From assembly GCA_964468345.1 (NCBI GenBank), contig CAYXVZ010000016.1, forward strand, positions 29,290 to 93,289: a stretch of DNA of 64,000 nt. Reading direction: 5' to 3'. The position numbers and the translations under genes were made by a program. This document shows positions 10,030-19,062 of this stretch, in pieces. Each line of letters starts with the position of its first letter. Positions within the stretch are counted from its first letter, which is position 1. This DNA comes from DALYLB01 sp964468345 (GTDB lineage: Bacteria; Acidobacteriota; Blastocatellia; RBC074). Below the pieces are notes generated by a model. That model saw nothing but the letters and a program-made list of their open reading frames with translations. It was not told where the DNA came from and did no database searches.

Positions 10030-10178
10030 TGCTTTTGGAGGCCCGAAGAATGCCATCCAGGTGAAAGTTTGATAGGATGAAATTGTGTGAGAAGGATGAT
10101 GCAGCAAGTTCGATCCTCCTCTTCCCAAGCCGGTTTTGAGAATTCCCAATTCAACGAAGAACATAAAGGAGCCCCTCC

Positions 10179-11222
10179 ATGCACCCACTCCGCCACGCGA
10201 TTGTATTCGTAAGTGTGTCAGGCAATGTTTCGGCACTGCGCTTTTTCCTTTGCGCGATGCTATTTCTATCCGGCGCTGTGACGGGTCGTGCGCAGAACGC
10301 GGAAGCCAAAGCGCCGCCCGTCATCGACGTTCACGTCCATGCAATGGATGGCAACTTTCCGGGCACATCGCCGATGTGCCCGAATACGCCGCAATTCCTC
10401 GCGTCTGATCCCAAGGAGAAGGAAGAACGTTTCGGCTGGGCGAAGGTTTCATGCACTCCCGCGCTCTATCCATCGGCGCCGGGCGAGTATATGAAAGATG
10501 TGCTGGCTGAAATGGAACGCCTGAATGTAACAGCCGTGGTAATGGGCGATCCGAAGAGCGTGCAGAAATGGAAAGAGGCCGCGCCCGGTCGCGTCATCTC
10601 CGGCACGGGCATTGATAATCCAGCAACTGCCGACAAACGCGCTACGCTCGAAGAATTGCGCAAGCTGTTCACGACCGGCGGATTCAAGGTGATGGGAGAG
10701 ATCGGTTTGCAGTATCAAAATCTGTCGCCCAGCGATCTGAGCGTGGATAAATACTTTGCCCTGGCGGAGGAACTCGACGTCCCGGTCGCCATTCATATGG
10801 GCACCGGGGGTTCGGGGCGCGCGAACATCACCATGCCGAACTTTCGCGGCTCGAAAGGCGATCCGCTGCTGCTCGAAGAACTGCTCGCGCGCCATCCCAA
10901 GCTGCGGCTGTGGGTGATGCACGCGGGGTATCCGATGATCGACAACATGCTCACGCTGTTGCAAGCCAATTCCCACGTATACGTAGACGTCGCCGGGCTT
11001 ATCTGGAGTTACCCCATCAAGGAAGTCAACCGCTATATCGAGCGATTGGTAGACGCCGGCTTCGGCGACCGCGTGATGTTCGGCACCGATCAATTGATCT
11101 GGCCGAAGCTCATGTCGTATTCAATCAGCATCATTCAAAACGCCGATTACCTGACCCCGCAACAAAAGCGCGACATCCTCTATAACAACGCCGCGCGTTT
11201 TCTGCGGCTTGAGGCGAAATAA
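10179..11222 (+). CDS. Secreted amidohydrolase (amidohydro_2 type)
   Basis: 347 residues. The ATG at 10179 follows an AAAGGAG ribosome site about 7 bases away. A long N-terminus with a hydrophobic stretch (about 20-35) ending in GRAQ suggests export. The mature part opens with the metal-binding HVHAMD motif, carries AIHMGTGGSG, then a late H (WVMHAGYP) and the terminal FGTDQLIWP Asp, the expected order for a TIM-barrel metal hydrolase related to decarboxylases and lactonases of this family. The C-terminal helix YNNAARFLRLE is typical. Substrate unknown; no pathway partners adjoin it. Confidence 0.88.
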   Translation: MHPLRHAIVFVSVSGNVSALRFFLCAMLFLSGAVTGRAQNAEAKAPPVIDVHVHAMDGNFPGTSPMCPNTPQFLASDPKEKEERFGWAKVSCTPALYPSAPGEYMKDVLAEMERLNVTAVVMGDPKSVQKWKEAAPGRVISGTGIDNPATADKRATLEELRKLFTTGGFKVMGEIGLQYQNLSPSDLSVDKYFALAEELDVPVAIHMGTGGSGRANITMPNFRGSKGDPLLLEELLARHPKLRLWVMHAGYPMIDNMLTLLQANSHVYVDVAGLIWSYPIKEVNRYIERLVDAGFGDRVMFGTDQLIWPKLMSYSISIIQNADYLTPQQKRDILYNNAARFLRLEAK

Positions 11223-11265
11223 GAGAAGTGATTATTGCTCAATCTTGGCTGTGCGCCAGTGCATC

Positions 11266-12561
11266 TCAATGATGCATGGACTCGACAATCGCCTGATAAA
11301 CCGCCGTGCGGAACTCCGCCATCAGCCGAAAATCCGCCGGAAATTTCTGCACCATCAGAATGCCGATGAGTTGTTCCTGCGGGTCGATGAAGAAGTGGGT
11401 CGAGGCCGCGCCCGACCAATCGATGGTCCCCACGGAACCCAATCGCTGTTGCTCGGCCGAATCGATGACAACCTGAAAGCCGAGGCCGAAGCCCGCCCCT
11501 TTGCTGAGCGCCGGTCCCGCCGCCGAAGGGCGCGCGCGTTTGGTGTGATCCATGCTCATCAGTTGCACGCTTTTCGGAGAAAGCAGCCGCACGCCGTCGA
11601 GCGCGCCGCCATTGAGCACCATCTGGCAGAAGCGCAAATAATCCTGCGCCGTCGATACCAGACCGCCACCGCCCGAATAAAACCTCGCCGGCCGCGCATA
11701 GGCGCTCTTGCTCGGATGATCGGCCACAGTGCGATTGCCCGCCCCTTCGCCCAACGCGAAGGGCGAGGCGCCCCATTGATAATTTGTCGTGAATCGTTCG
11801 ATCTTGGCGGCAGGCACGTCAAAGCCGGTGTCGTTCATCCCCAGCGGCTTGAAAATGCGCTGGTGGAAAAACTCATCCAGCGTCATGCCGGAAAGCACTT
11901 CGACCAGCCGCCCCAAAATGTCCGTGCTCACGCCGTAATTCCATTGTTCGCCCGGATGAAACAGCAGCGGCAGGGCCGCGACTTTTTTGCTGAACTCGGC
12001 CAATGTCATGTCGGGCGAAAACAAATTGGCCGCGCGATACTGTTTGTCCACTTCCGTATTGCTGAAAATGCCGTAGGTCATTCCCGACGTATGCGACATC
12101 AGGTCGCGCGGCGTAAGCGGCCGTTTCGGTTTCACGAGCGCGCCGCCTTCGCCGGCCACCATCACATCCTTGAATTCGGGCAGGTACAGATGCAGCGGGT
12201 CATCCAACTGATACTTTCCTTCTTCGAGCAGCATCATCGCCGCGACGGTCGTGATGGGCTTCGTCATCGAGTAGATGCGAAAGATCGCGTCCGGCTTGAG
12301 CGGCTTGCCGGCTTCGACATCGGCCTGGCCCGCGACGGCGAGATGCGCCACCTTGCCGCGCCGCGCCACCAGCGTGACCGCGCCGACCACTTTGCCTTCC
12401 TTGATCTTGCGTTCGATGAGTTGATTGATGCGCTGCAGGCGTTCTGATGACAAGCCGACGGATTCGGGCTTGTTCCCGACAGGCTTTTGCGCGGAAGCGG
12501 AAGTGAGCGCGCACAGCGTCAGCAGCGCAACGCTACAGATTCGTTTCAATGTGTTTTGCAT
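11266..12561 (-). CDS. Secreted serine hydrolase (class C beta-lactamase fold)
   Basis: The frame extends further upstream, but the ATG at 12561 has a TGGAGGAG ribosome site and begins a good signal peptide (cleavage near SASA-QK, residue 24), giving 431 residues. The nucleophile motif SMTK is at 98-101. A YGVS motif supplies the catalytic Tyr. The C-terminal part has the GFGLGFQV and SGAASTHFFIDPQ strand region in place of KTG. These features define the beta-lactamase/esterase EstB-like family, which hydrolyses esters or peptides rather than usually giving drug resistance. It is convergent with the preceding amidohydrolase. Confidence 0.9.
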   Translation of the reverse strand: MQNTLKRICSVALLTLCALTSASAQKPVGNKPESVGLSSERLQRINQLIERKIKEGKVVGAVTLVARRGKVAHLAVAGQADVEAGKPLKPDAIFRIYSMTKPITTVAAMMLLEEGKYQLDDPLHLYLPEFKDVMVAGEGGALVKPKRPLTPRDLMSHTSGMTYGIFSNTEVDKQYRAANLFSPDMTLAEFSKKVAALPLLFHPGEQWNYGVSTDILGRLVEVLSGMTLDEFFHQRIFKPLGMNDTGFDVPAAKIERFTTNYQWGASPFALGEGAGNRTVADHPSKSAYARPARFYSGGGGLVSTAQDYLRFCQMVLNGGALDGVRLLSPKSVQLMSMDHTKRARPSAAGPALSKGAGFGLGFQVVIDSAEQQRLGSVGTIDWSGAASTHFFIDPQEQLIGILMVQKFPADFRLMAEFRTAVYQAIVESMHH

Positions 12562-12636
12562 GCAGTTTGCTCCTCCAAATTTAGTTCGGTATAACAACAT
12601 ATCCTCAAACATTCAAAAAACCAATATAAAGATCCG

Positions 12637-12757
12637 CCCTGGGTACGCACGCGTGCTATTTGATGGAAGTCCGCGAAGCGGTCCGATTTCACGGCGGAAT
12701 AAGGAAGGCTTCGCCACTTCTTTCAGAAAGCACGCGTGGACGCGTGCGTACCCAGGG
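12637..12757. repeat. Repeat family A, inverted pair
   Basis: CCCTGGGTACGCACGCGTG at the left, GACGCGTGCGTACCCAGG at the right, with CCGCGAAGCGG and GGCTTCGCC modules between. It occupies the gap between the divergent serine hydrolase and lipoprotein genes, so their promoters must flank or include it. Confidence 0.9.
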
Positions 12758-12867
12758 GAGTATGATTGTTCTCGAGGAACTCCCCTAAAAAAATTCATCG
12801 ACTTCACATGTATGCCTGCGGGGATTTTTCCGTCCGATGCAGGGGTGAAAATAAGGAGGAACAAGCA

Positions 12868-13725
12868 ATGAAAAAACGATTCACATTGGCGCTGGTCCTG
12901 ATGGCTGGGCTTCTCTCGGGGTGCTCATCGAACTCAACGCCGAGTACGGCGAACACGCAACCGTCGGTCTCGCCAAGTCCCGCAGTAGCTGAACAAATCG
13001 CAGAGGCAACGCCGCCGGCGGACACGATGGCCCCGGCGCCCAAGGGGAATGCGATGGCGCCGAGCCGGCCCGCGGGCCCGAGCGGATCCGCAGCTTCGAT
13101 TCCCAGCGCACAAGCGCCTTCCGGCAATGTTGCGCCGAACACACCGCCGCTGGCTTCGCGTCCGCCGCAATCGCAAGTGGCTCCCGCCGCTCCGGTGGCA
13201 ACGCCGCATGTCGTTACGCTGCCCGCGGGCAAGGCGTTGACGATTTATACCGCGAACGACCTATCGACAAAGGATGTGAAAGAGGGCGCGCGCTTTGTCG
13301 GCAGCCTCGCTCAACCGATTGTCGATGGCGAGTGGGTCCTGGCCAAAAAGGGCGCGCAGGTCGAAGGCGTGGTGGTCGAGTCCGATCCGGGCGGACGCGT
13401 GAAGGGACGGGCTTCGCTGAGCGTGAAGCTGCAGTCGCTCACCCTCGCCGATGGACGCAAGGTCGATCTTTCGACCAGTAATTACACCGTGGAAGCCAAA
13501 GCGACCAAGACCAAAGACGCAGCCAAGGTCGGCATCGGCGCCGGCATCGGCGCCGCGATCGGCGCCATTGCGGGCGGCGGCAAAGGCGCTGCGATCGGCG
13601 CGGGCGCGGGCGCGGGCGCGGGAACGGGCGTCGTGATGGCGACGCGCGGCGACCCGGCCGTGATTCAAAGCGAATCGGCGATCACCTTTAAATTGACCGC
13701 GCCGGTGATGGTGACGAAACGATAG
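12868..13725 (+). CDS. Glycine-zipper lipoprotein with Pro/Ser-rich linker
   Basis: The ATG at 12868 follows a near-perfect AAGGAGG site, so the longer upstream frame is discarded; 285 residues. The lipobox LLSGC places the lipidated Cys at 19. Residues about 20-125 are a low-complexity Ala/Pro/Ser linker likely to span the periplasm. A beta-rich domain (THVVTLPAGKALTIYT onwards, about 110-215) follows, then a glycine zipper (IGAGIGAAIGAIAGGG, about 222-255) that should form a membrane-associated helix pair, and a last beta segment. Similar layouts occur in envelope proteins of Acidobacteriota. Role unknown; an envelope structural or permeability function is plausible. Confidence 0.85.
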   Translation: MKKRFTLALVLMAGLLSGCSSNSTPSTANTQPSVSPSPAVAEQIAEATPPADTMAPAPKGNAMAPSRPAGPSGSAASIPSAQAPSGNVAPNTPPLASRPPQSQVAPAAPVATPHVVTLPAGKALTIYTANDLSTKDVKEGARFVGSLAQPIVDGEWVLAKKGAQVEGVVVESDPGGRVKGRASLSVKLQSLTLADGRKVDLSTSNYTVEAKATKTKDAAKVGIGAGIGAAIGAIAGGGKGAAIGAGAGAGAGTGVVMATRGDPAVIQSESAITFKLTAPVMVTKR

Positions 13726-13737
13726 GACTAGAATCAA

Positions 13738-14110
13738 CCACGAAGAAACGAAGAGCACGAAGGAAGACGGAGGGACGGAGGGACGGAGGGACGGAGAGAA
13801 CGATACAGCGTGATATTGGTGGCGCCCCCCATTTCTTTGCGGCTCTGCCGCTTGATGTGGAGAAAGGCTTTGCCTTTCTCCCTTCGTATGAATTTGTAAA
13901 GGGCTACGCCCGTGCGGGGCACAGCCCCAAGAACTGTGGGGGAGTTATGTGCGAAAAGGCAGAGCCTTTTCGCACATCAGGCGGCAGAGCCGCAGGCAGA
14001 ATAACTCGCCAGCGATATCACGCTGTATCGTTCTCTCCGTCCCTCCGTCCCTCCGTCCCTCCGACCCTCTTTCCCTCCGTCTTTCTTCGTGCTCTTCGTT
14101 TCTTCGTGGT
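13738..14110. repeat. Large composite inverted repeat with GGGACGGA tract
   Basis: The outer arms are CCACGAAGAAACGAAGAGC and its complement at 14086-14110, extended by GGGACGGAGGGACGGAGGG tracts and a stretch around GATACAGCGTGATAT. The inner part holds smaller stems (GGCAGAGCC, GGGCTACGCCC, GAAAAGGCAGAGCCTTTTC). The outer arm is the core of repeat family B; the inner modules differ from other B copies. It fills the 394-bp gap between convergent genes. Confidence 0.92.
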
Positions 14111-14119
14111 TATACCGTC

Positions 14120-15472
14120 CTATCTGGATACCTGATTCCCCGCGATCCAGACCGAGGCGATGCTGCGCGTGTTCTTGATATCGAGCAGCGGATCGCGATC
14201 GAGCACGATGAAATCGGCCCAGGCATTGGGCTGCAGCGAACCCACGCCCTCGACGCGCATGGCGCGCGCGGCATCGATCGTTGCGGACCGCAGGATCTGC
14301 GCGGGCGTCATGCCCGACTCGGCCATCATTTCCATTTCGAGATGCTCGAAATAGCCCTGAAAACGGTTCGCAAAGGGGCCGGCATCCGTTCCCATTGCGA
14401 TGAGCAATCCCGCATCCATCGCCTTTTTCAAATTTCGCTTCGCCGTCGGCAGCGCGGCCTTGTAGCCTTTCGCCGACGCCGAGTTGCCCATGGTTTCCTG
14501 CCGGCGCGGCTCCTGCAATTGCGCGACGACTTCGCGATCGGCTTCGCGAAGGAAGAAGGGATCGGAGAAATACGCGGGCGTGGATTCATAAATAAAAGTG
14601 GAAATTTCGCGCGTCAGCGTGGGGCAATAGGGAATATTCCGCTTTTTCATCAGCGCGATGAATTCCGCGTCGATCTCGCGATCGCGCACGCTGTGCGCGA
14701 TGAAATCGGCCCCGGCACGCAGCAGGTCCTTGGCATCTTCCAGATAGAAGATATGCGCCGCCACACGCAGACCCCGCTTATGCGATTCATCGATAATCGC
14801 GCGATAGACCTCGGGCGACATCTTCGCCGTCGTGCCGAGATTGTCATCGACGCGAATCTTGATAACATCGGGTTTCAAGGCTGCGACGCGAGCCACCATC
14901 TGGCGGGCTTCTTCGGGCGTCTTTCCCACGATTACATCGCCCGAAAGATAAATCCGCGATCGATCCAGCGCCGGCGTGTTCTGCGCATCGCGCGCCTTGA
15001 AGGCGGGCTCGCGCTCTCCGCCGAGACTCCAAACGGTCGTGATGCCATAGCGGGCGAATACGCGCAATTGTCGCAAAGTGTTTTCTTCGGTATAAGCCGG
15101 CGGCCGAAGGCCCTGCACATCCGAGATATGAACGTGCGCCGAGATCAAACCGGGCAAAAGGTACTTGCCTTTTAGATCAACGACCTGCGCGCCCGCGGGC
15201 ACGCGAATCTTCGCGGCCGGCCCGCTTGCAATGATCTTTCCATCGCGAACCAGAACCACGCCGTCTTTGATCGCGCGCCCATCCAGCAGCGTTGCGCCGG
15301 TAAAGGCTTTCACACTCGATTGAGCGGAAACGTTCTTCGGCAGGTCAACGAGGGAAATGCAAAGGAAACTGAGAATCAACAGATTTCGCCACAGAGACAC
15401 TGAGGCGCGGAGAAAGTTGTTTCTCTTGCTCCGTGCCTCCGTGCCTCCGTGGCAAGACGCATTCATATACAT
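14120..15472 (-). CDS. Secreted amidohydrolase, imidazolonepropionase-like
   Basis: A metal-dependent hydrolase with an N-terminal beta domain (VLVRDGKIIASG), the first metal motif SAHVH, a KIRVDD segment bearing the expected Lys, the motif AAHIFYLEDA with a later His, and GTDAGPFANRF with the last Asp. The ATG at 15472 has GAGGA about ten bases upstream, but the first 30 residues come from a family D repeat arm (15387-15454). The hydrophobic export signal (ILSFLCISLVDL) starts at residue 33, where a TTG at 15379 could be the original start. So the repeat has either lengthened the protein or lies in its leader. Substrate unknown; relatives act on cyclic amides and peptide-like compounds. Confidence 0.86.
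   Translation of the reverse strand: MYMNASCHGGTEARSKRNNFLRASVSLWRNLLILSFLCISLVDLPKNVSAQSSVKAFTGATLLDGRAIKDGVVLVRDGKIIASGPAAKIRVPAGAQVVDLKGKYLLPGLISAHVHISDVQGLRPPAYTEENTLRQLRVFARYGITTVWSLGGEREPAFKARDAQNTPALDRSRIYLSGDVIVGKTPEEARQMVARVAALKPDVIKIRVDDNLGTTAKMSPEVYRAIIDESHKRGLRVAAHIFYLEDAKDLLRAGADFIAHSVRDREIDAEFIALMKKRNIPYCPTLTREISTFIYESTPAYFSDPFFLREADREVVAQLQEPRRQETMGNSASAKGYKAALPTAKRNLKKAMDAGLLIAMGTDAGPFANRFQGYFEHLEMEMMAESGMTPAQILRSATIDAARAMRVEGVGSLQPNAWADFIVLDRDPLLDIKNTRSIASVWIAGNQVSR
15387..15454. repeat. Repeat family D hairpin overlapping a gene start
   Basis: CGCCACAGAGACACTGAGGC at the left and GCCTCCGTGCCTCCGTGGC at the right form an imperfect hairpin. It lies within the 5' part of the amidohydrolase frame. 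Related cores are at 29870-29954, 36136-36260 and 43858-43992. Confidence 0.85.
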
Positions 15473-15552
15473 TCAATTCTATCCTCGGAATGGTATTTGA
15501 GTTCGCCCTCACTATAATGATGCCGGTCAAATACACAATGGTTGAGGGATGA

Positions 15553-16443
15553 ATGACGACGCTGACCGCGGTGTGGATCGCAATCCGAATTGTTTCGAAT
15601 CCGCTTTCGAATGTGTACCAGAAAATGCTGACGCGGCAGGCGGCCGATCCGATGATGATCATTGTGATGACCTATGGCCTGCTCAGTCTCGGCTGTTTTC
15701 CCCTGCTGCTGGTGAGCGTTCCGCCGGACCTGCCCCGTTCCTTCTGGGGCTGGATGGTGCTGGCCTGCGCAATGGCGGTCGTCAGCAATGCCTGCCTGGT
15801 GCAGGCGCTCAAGACGACGGACCTGTCGATTCTCGGGCCGATCAATGCTTATAAATCCGTGATCAGCGTCGTCGCGGGAATCTTTCTGCTCGGCGAAATC
15901 CCGTCGCGGTCCGGAATGCTCGGCATCCTGCTGATCCTTGCCGGCAGTTATTTTCTGGTCGAGAAAACGCCCGGCCAATCGCGAAAACATGCGCTGGCCC
16001 ACTTCCTGCGGAACAGCGGGGTGCGCATGCGCTTTCTCGCGCTGCTGCTTTCGGCTCTCGAGGCCGTGATTCAGAAACGCGCCCTGCCCGGGGCTTCGCC
16101 CTTCCTGGCCTTTCTCGTCTGGTCCGTCTTCGGATTTTTCATCGGCATTGCGATGGCGGCGGTTTTGCTGCGAAGGCAGGTCTTCGAACAAACCCGCCTT
16201 CTGTTTCGCCAATTCCCGACCGCGCTCCGACTGGCCCTGATGACGGGCCTGATGGAGATTTCGACCCTGTTCACGTTCGGAAAAATGCAGGTGGGTTACT
16301 CGCTCGCTTTGTTTCAGACGTCTTCCCTGCTGAGCGTGTTTCTGGGCTATCGATATTTTAAAGAAGAGAATATTCTCAAGCGGCTGGTCGGAACGGGAAT
16401 TATGATTCTGGGTGTTGTACTGATCGTATTGACGAATCTTTGA
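15553..16443 (+). CDS. DMT superfamily (EamA) transporter
   Basis: 296 residues, almost entirely hydrophobic, with about ten predicted membrane segments in two similar halves, as in EamA/DMT exporters. The first half has LVQALKTTDLSILGPINAYK, the usual conserved loop between helices 3 and 4; the second repeats it as GYSLALFQTSSLLSVFLGY. Family members export amino acids, sugars or other metabolites, but substrate cannot be read from sequence. The start at 15553 has GAGGG just upstream; it is divergent from the amidohydrolase at 15472 with an 80-base gap. Confidence 0.9.
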   Translation: MTTLTAVWIAIRIVSNPLSNVYQKMLTRQAADPMMIIVMTYGLLSLGCFPLLLVSVPPDLPRSFWGWMVLACAMAVVSNACLVQALKTTDLSILGPINAYKSVISVVAGIFLLGEIPSRSGMLGILLILAGSYFLVEKTPGQSRKHALAHFLRNSGVRMRFLALLLSALEAVIQKRALPGASPFLAFLVWSVFGFFIGIAMAAVLLRRQVFEQTRLLFRQFPTALRLALMTGLMEISTLFTFGKMQVGYSLALFQTSSLLSVFLGYRYFKEENILKRLVGTGIMILGVVLIVLTNL

Positions 16444-16490
16444 TTGTCGATGGAACATACCCCTGGCTTCACTATTACAGGAGGAAATGT

Positions 16491-16910
16491 ATGGCAGAGA
16501 TGAAAACCAAGAAGAACGACCTCAGCGTCGAGGCATTTGTGGACGGCATCAAGGACGAGAAAACACGCGAAGAATGCCGTGCCGTTATGACATTGCTGAA
16601 AAAAGCCACCGGCGCCGAGCCGAAGATGTGGGGAACAAGCATCGTCGGCTTCGGGGAGTATCATTACAAGTATGAATCCGGCCGCGAAGGCGACTGGTTC
16701 ATTGCGGGATTTTCGCCGCGAAAGGCCAATCTGACGCTCTATCTCTCATCGGGCTTCGAAGCGTACCCGGAGGAAATGAACAAGCTCGGAAAATATAAGA
16801 CGGGCAAATCCTGCCTCTATATCAAACAGCTCGAAGACATCGACGCGAAGCTTCTCGCCAAAATCGTCAAAGATGCGACGAAAAAGATGAAAACGAAGAA
16901 AGCCAAATAA
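16491..16910 (+). CDS. DUF1801 domain protein
   Basis: 139 residues. An AGGAGG site at 16480-16485 fixes the ATG at 16491. The sequence shows the DUF1801 fold landmarks: the MWGTSIVGFGEYHYKY segment, a WFIAGFSPRKANLTLYL strand pair and a Lys-rich C-terminus (KLGKYKTGKSCLYIKQLEDID). The family is small, cytoplasmic and of uncertain function, related to YdhG-like iron-chaperone or frataxin-like folds. It lies 47 bases after the transporter and 20 before the M20 peptidase, so co-transcription is possible. Confidence 0.9.
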   Translation: MAEMKTKKNDLSVEAFVDGIKDEKTREECRAVMTLLKKATGAEPKMWGTSIVGFGEYHYKYESGREGDWFIAGFSPRKANLTLYLSSGFEAYPEEMNKLGKYKTGKSCLYIKQLEDIDAKLLAKIVKDATKKMKTKKAK

Positions 16911-16930
16911 CCCGGAAAGGCTCCGATTCA

Positions 16931-18214
16931 ATGCACAAACTGTCATCCCGGATTTTTGCCGCCCTGGCCTGTATCGTATTCTGTTCCTCTCTGGCACTGG
17001 CACAGAAACTCTCGCCCGAAGAACAGAAAATCGTTCGCTATATCGATGAACACGTGCCCGAAGCCATCGCCTTTTTCGAAAAGGTCGTCAACATCGAAAG
17101 TCCCACCGAAGACCTGGCCGGCGTCAAACGCGTCGGCGCGGCCTTTAAGGAGGAGATGGAAGCGCTCGGCCTGACGGCTCGCTGGGTGGATATGCCGCCC
17201 GAAATGAAACGCGCGGGCTATCTGCTGGTCGAATCGAAAGGAACAAAGGGAAAACGCATTCTGATGCTCGGCCATATCGATACGGTGTTGCGCGGCGAAA
17301 AATTCCGGCGCGAGGGCAATAAGGCCTACGGCACCGGCACGGACGACATGAAAGGCGGCGCGGTGACGCTGCTGTATGCGCTCAAAGCCATGCACGCGGC
17401 GGGCGTGCTCAAAGACACGCGCATCAAGATTATGTACACCGGCGACGAAGAGAACGCGGGCGACCCGATCGAACAGAGCCGCGGGCCGATGGTGGCGCTG
17501 GCGAAAGAAAGCGATCTTGCGTTGAGCTTCGAACCGACGGTGCGCAACACCGCTACGGTCGGACGCCGAGGCGCCAGCAACTGGCGGCTGGAAGTCGAGG
17601 CGAAGACGGGCCATTCGGGACAAATCTTCAAACCGGCGATGGGCACCGGAGCGATCTTCGAAGCCTCGCGCATCCTGCACGAATTTTATGAAGCCCTGCA
17701 CACCGAAAAATATCTGACCTTCAATCCCGCGGTCATCGTCGGCGGCACGCAGGCCGAAATGAACGGCCCCACGGGCACGGCGACGGGCAAGGACAATGTC
17801 GTTCCGGCCAAAGTGATCGTGAACGGTGACCTGCGTTTTATCAGCGAAGAGCAGAAAGAGCGCGCCCGCGCGAAGATGCGCGAGATCGTCGCGCGCAGCC
17901 TGCCGCTGGCCAAAGCACGCATTATCTTTGAAGACGGCTATCCGGCGATGACGCCGACCGATGGAAATTACGACCTGCTCAAACAGCTTTCGCAGGTCAG
18001 CGAGGACCTGGGCTTCGGCAGGGTCGAAGCGCTCGATCCCGGCGATCGCGGCGCGGGCGATATCGGATTCATCTCGCATCTGCTGCCCAGCCTCGACGGC
18101 ATCGGCATCGGCCAGGGCGGCAATGCGCACGCGCCCGGCGAATGGGCCGACCTCGAATCCATGCCAATGCTGATCAAACGGGCGGCCGTGTTGATCCACC
18201 GGCTGACGAGATAA
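16931..18214 (+). CDS. Secreted M20 family metallopeptidase (carboxypeptidase G2-like)
   Basis: 427 residues with a signal peptide (hydrophobic 8-23, cleavage near LALA-QK). Zinc-site residues are visible: His115 and Asp117 in GHIDTV, Asp138/139 in GTDDMKGG, the catalytic Glu pair at 173-174 in YTGDEENAG, and a late His near GNAHAPGEWAD. A dimerisation insert (about 200-320) carries the conserved AKTGHSG. Members remove C-terminal glutamate or cleave dipeptides and acyl-amino acids, acting in the periplasm here. Only 31 bases separate it from the next gene, consistent with one transcript ending at the strong hairpin at 18641. Confidence 0.92.
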   Translation: MHKLSSRIFAALACIVFCSSLALAQKLSPEEQKIVRYIDEHVPEAIAFFEKVVNIESPTEDLAGVKRVGAAFKEEMEALGLTARWVDMPPEMKRAGYLLVESKGTKGKRILMLGHIDTVLRGEKFRREGNKAYGTGTDDMKGGAVTLLYALKAMHAAGVLKDTRIKIMYTGDEENAGDPIEQSRGPMVALAKESDLALSFEPTVRNTATVGRRGASNWRLEVEAKTGHSGQIFKPAMGTGAIFEASRILHEFYEALHTEKYLTFNPAVIVGGTQAEMNGPTGTATGKDNVVPAKVIVNGDLRFISEEQKERARAKMREIVARSLPLAKARIIFEDGYPAMTPTDGNYDLLKQLSQVSEDLGFGRVEALDPGDRGAGDIGFISHLLPSLDGIGIGQGGNAHAPGEWADLESMPMLIKRAAVLIHRLTR

Positions 18215-18245
18215 GCCTTTCTCGAAAGATAACGGGAGAGTCCCA

Positions 18246-18602
18246 ATGAATACTCCGCTTACAATCAGCGTCTGTGTATGCATCGCGATGTTCTCTGCCA
18301 CGGCAATTGCGCAATCCGGACGAAGCTCGATGAACGGTCTCGTGCTCGATGAATCGGATACGCATGGCATCGAAAACGCGACGGTCGAATTGATTGGAGA
18401 TCCCACCAATCAACGATTGAAAGATGTGAAGCTCAGCACGAAAACCGATTCGCGCGGCAAGTATCTCTTCGAACGCGTGCCTTATGGCGATTACACCTTT
18501 CGCGTCTCGGCGCCAGAATTCACGACGTATCAAGTCACGATCTATCTCGCCTCGGATGCGCAAACGCAGTTGCATGCCAAGCTCCGGAAGAAACAACAAT
18601 AA
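18246..18602 (+). CDS. Small secreted carboxypeptidase-regulatory-like beta-sandwich protein
   Basis: 118 residues: signal peptide (about 1-22) and a single CarboxypepD_reg/Cna-B-like beta sandwich (GLVLDESDTHGIENATVEL, then TKTDSRGKYLFERVPYGDYTF in shorter motifs). A free-standing domain of this kind normally helps fold or anchor surface proteins. The ribosome site GGGAGAG precedes the ATG. It closes the DMT-DUF1801-M20 gene run and is followed by a terminator. No catalytic residues are seen. Confidence 0.82.
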   Translation: MNTPLTISVCVCIAMFSATAIAQSGRSSMNGLVLDESDTHGIENATVELIGDPTNQRLKDVKLSTKTDSRGKYLFERVPYGDYTFRVSAPEFTTYQVTIYLASDAQTQLHAKLRKKQQ

Positions 18603-18640
18603 GGCGACTCAAGAAAAGTGGATTCCTTTTCGATGCAGAC

Positions 18641-18680
18641 CAGATTTGGGAAAAGCTTTTCCCAAATCTGAACATTTTTT
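18641..18680 (+). terminator. Strong intrinsic terminator
   Basis: A perfect loopless palindrome with 15-base arms (CAGATTTGGGAAAAG and complement, 18641-18670), followed by AACATTTTTT. It lies 39 bases after the stop of the small secreted protein. RNA folding would open a few central bases as loop. Confidence 0.88.
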
Positions 18681-18756
18681 CCCGCAATCTCCTTTCCTGA
18701 ATTAAAGTCCTGCCCAATCAGGGGCTGCAAAAATCCAGTCCTCATTTCCTCAGTTA

Positions 18757-18927
18757 CGCAAAGCGCTTGGAGTGCGGCGCGTGTGGCGCCGCTTTGCTAT
18801 CCCCTCACTCATGTTTCCGCCGAGAAACCGGGTATGGCCGTGGCCTGTTTTTCCTTGATCTGATCTTTTGATCGAAGGAGTACCAAAGCGGCGCCGAACG
18901 CGCCGCACTCCAAGCGCTTCGCGTATT
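18757..18927. repeat. Repeat family F inverted pair
   Basis: Left arm with AAGCGCTTGGAGTGCGGCG and GGCGCCGCTTTG; right arm with CAAAGCGGCGCC and GCGCCGCACTCCAAGCGC, separated by about 90 bases. It occupies the gap between the terminator and the permease gene. Relatives: 32669-32999 (split by other repeats) and the compact hairpin at 54223-54272. Confidence 0.9.
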
Positions 18928-19062
18928 CGAGGGGAACTTGCCCGTTCATCTATCCCGGCTGGCACGGTACTCGCAAGATGCGTTGAATGAGCAGCGATCG
19001 TTGTCACCGGCTGCTCGTCTCTTTTTCCAGAAATCCAGAAGAAATTTCACTGAAAGGGAAAG

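Noticed and set aside
16943..18409. 488-residue open frame on the minus strand
   Set aside because: Antisense to the M20 peptidase, whose catalytic motifs are intact on the plus strand.
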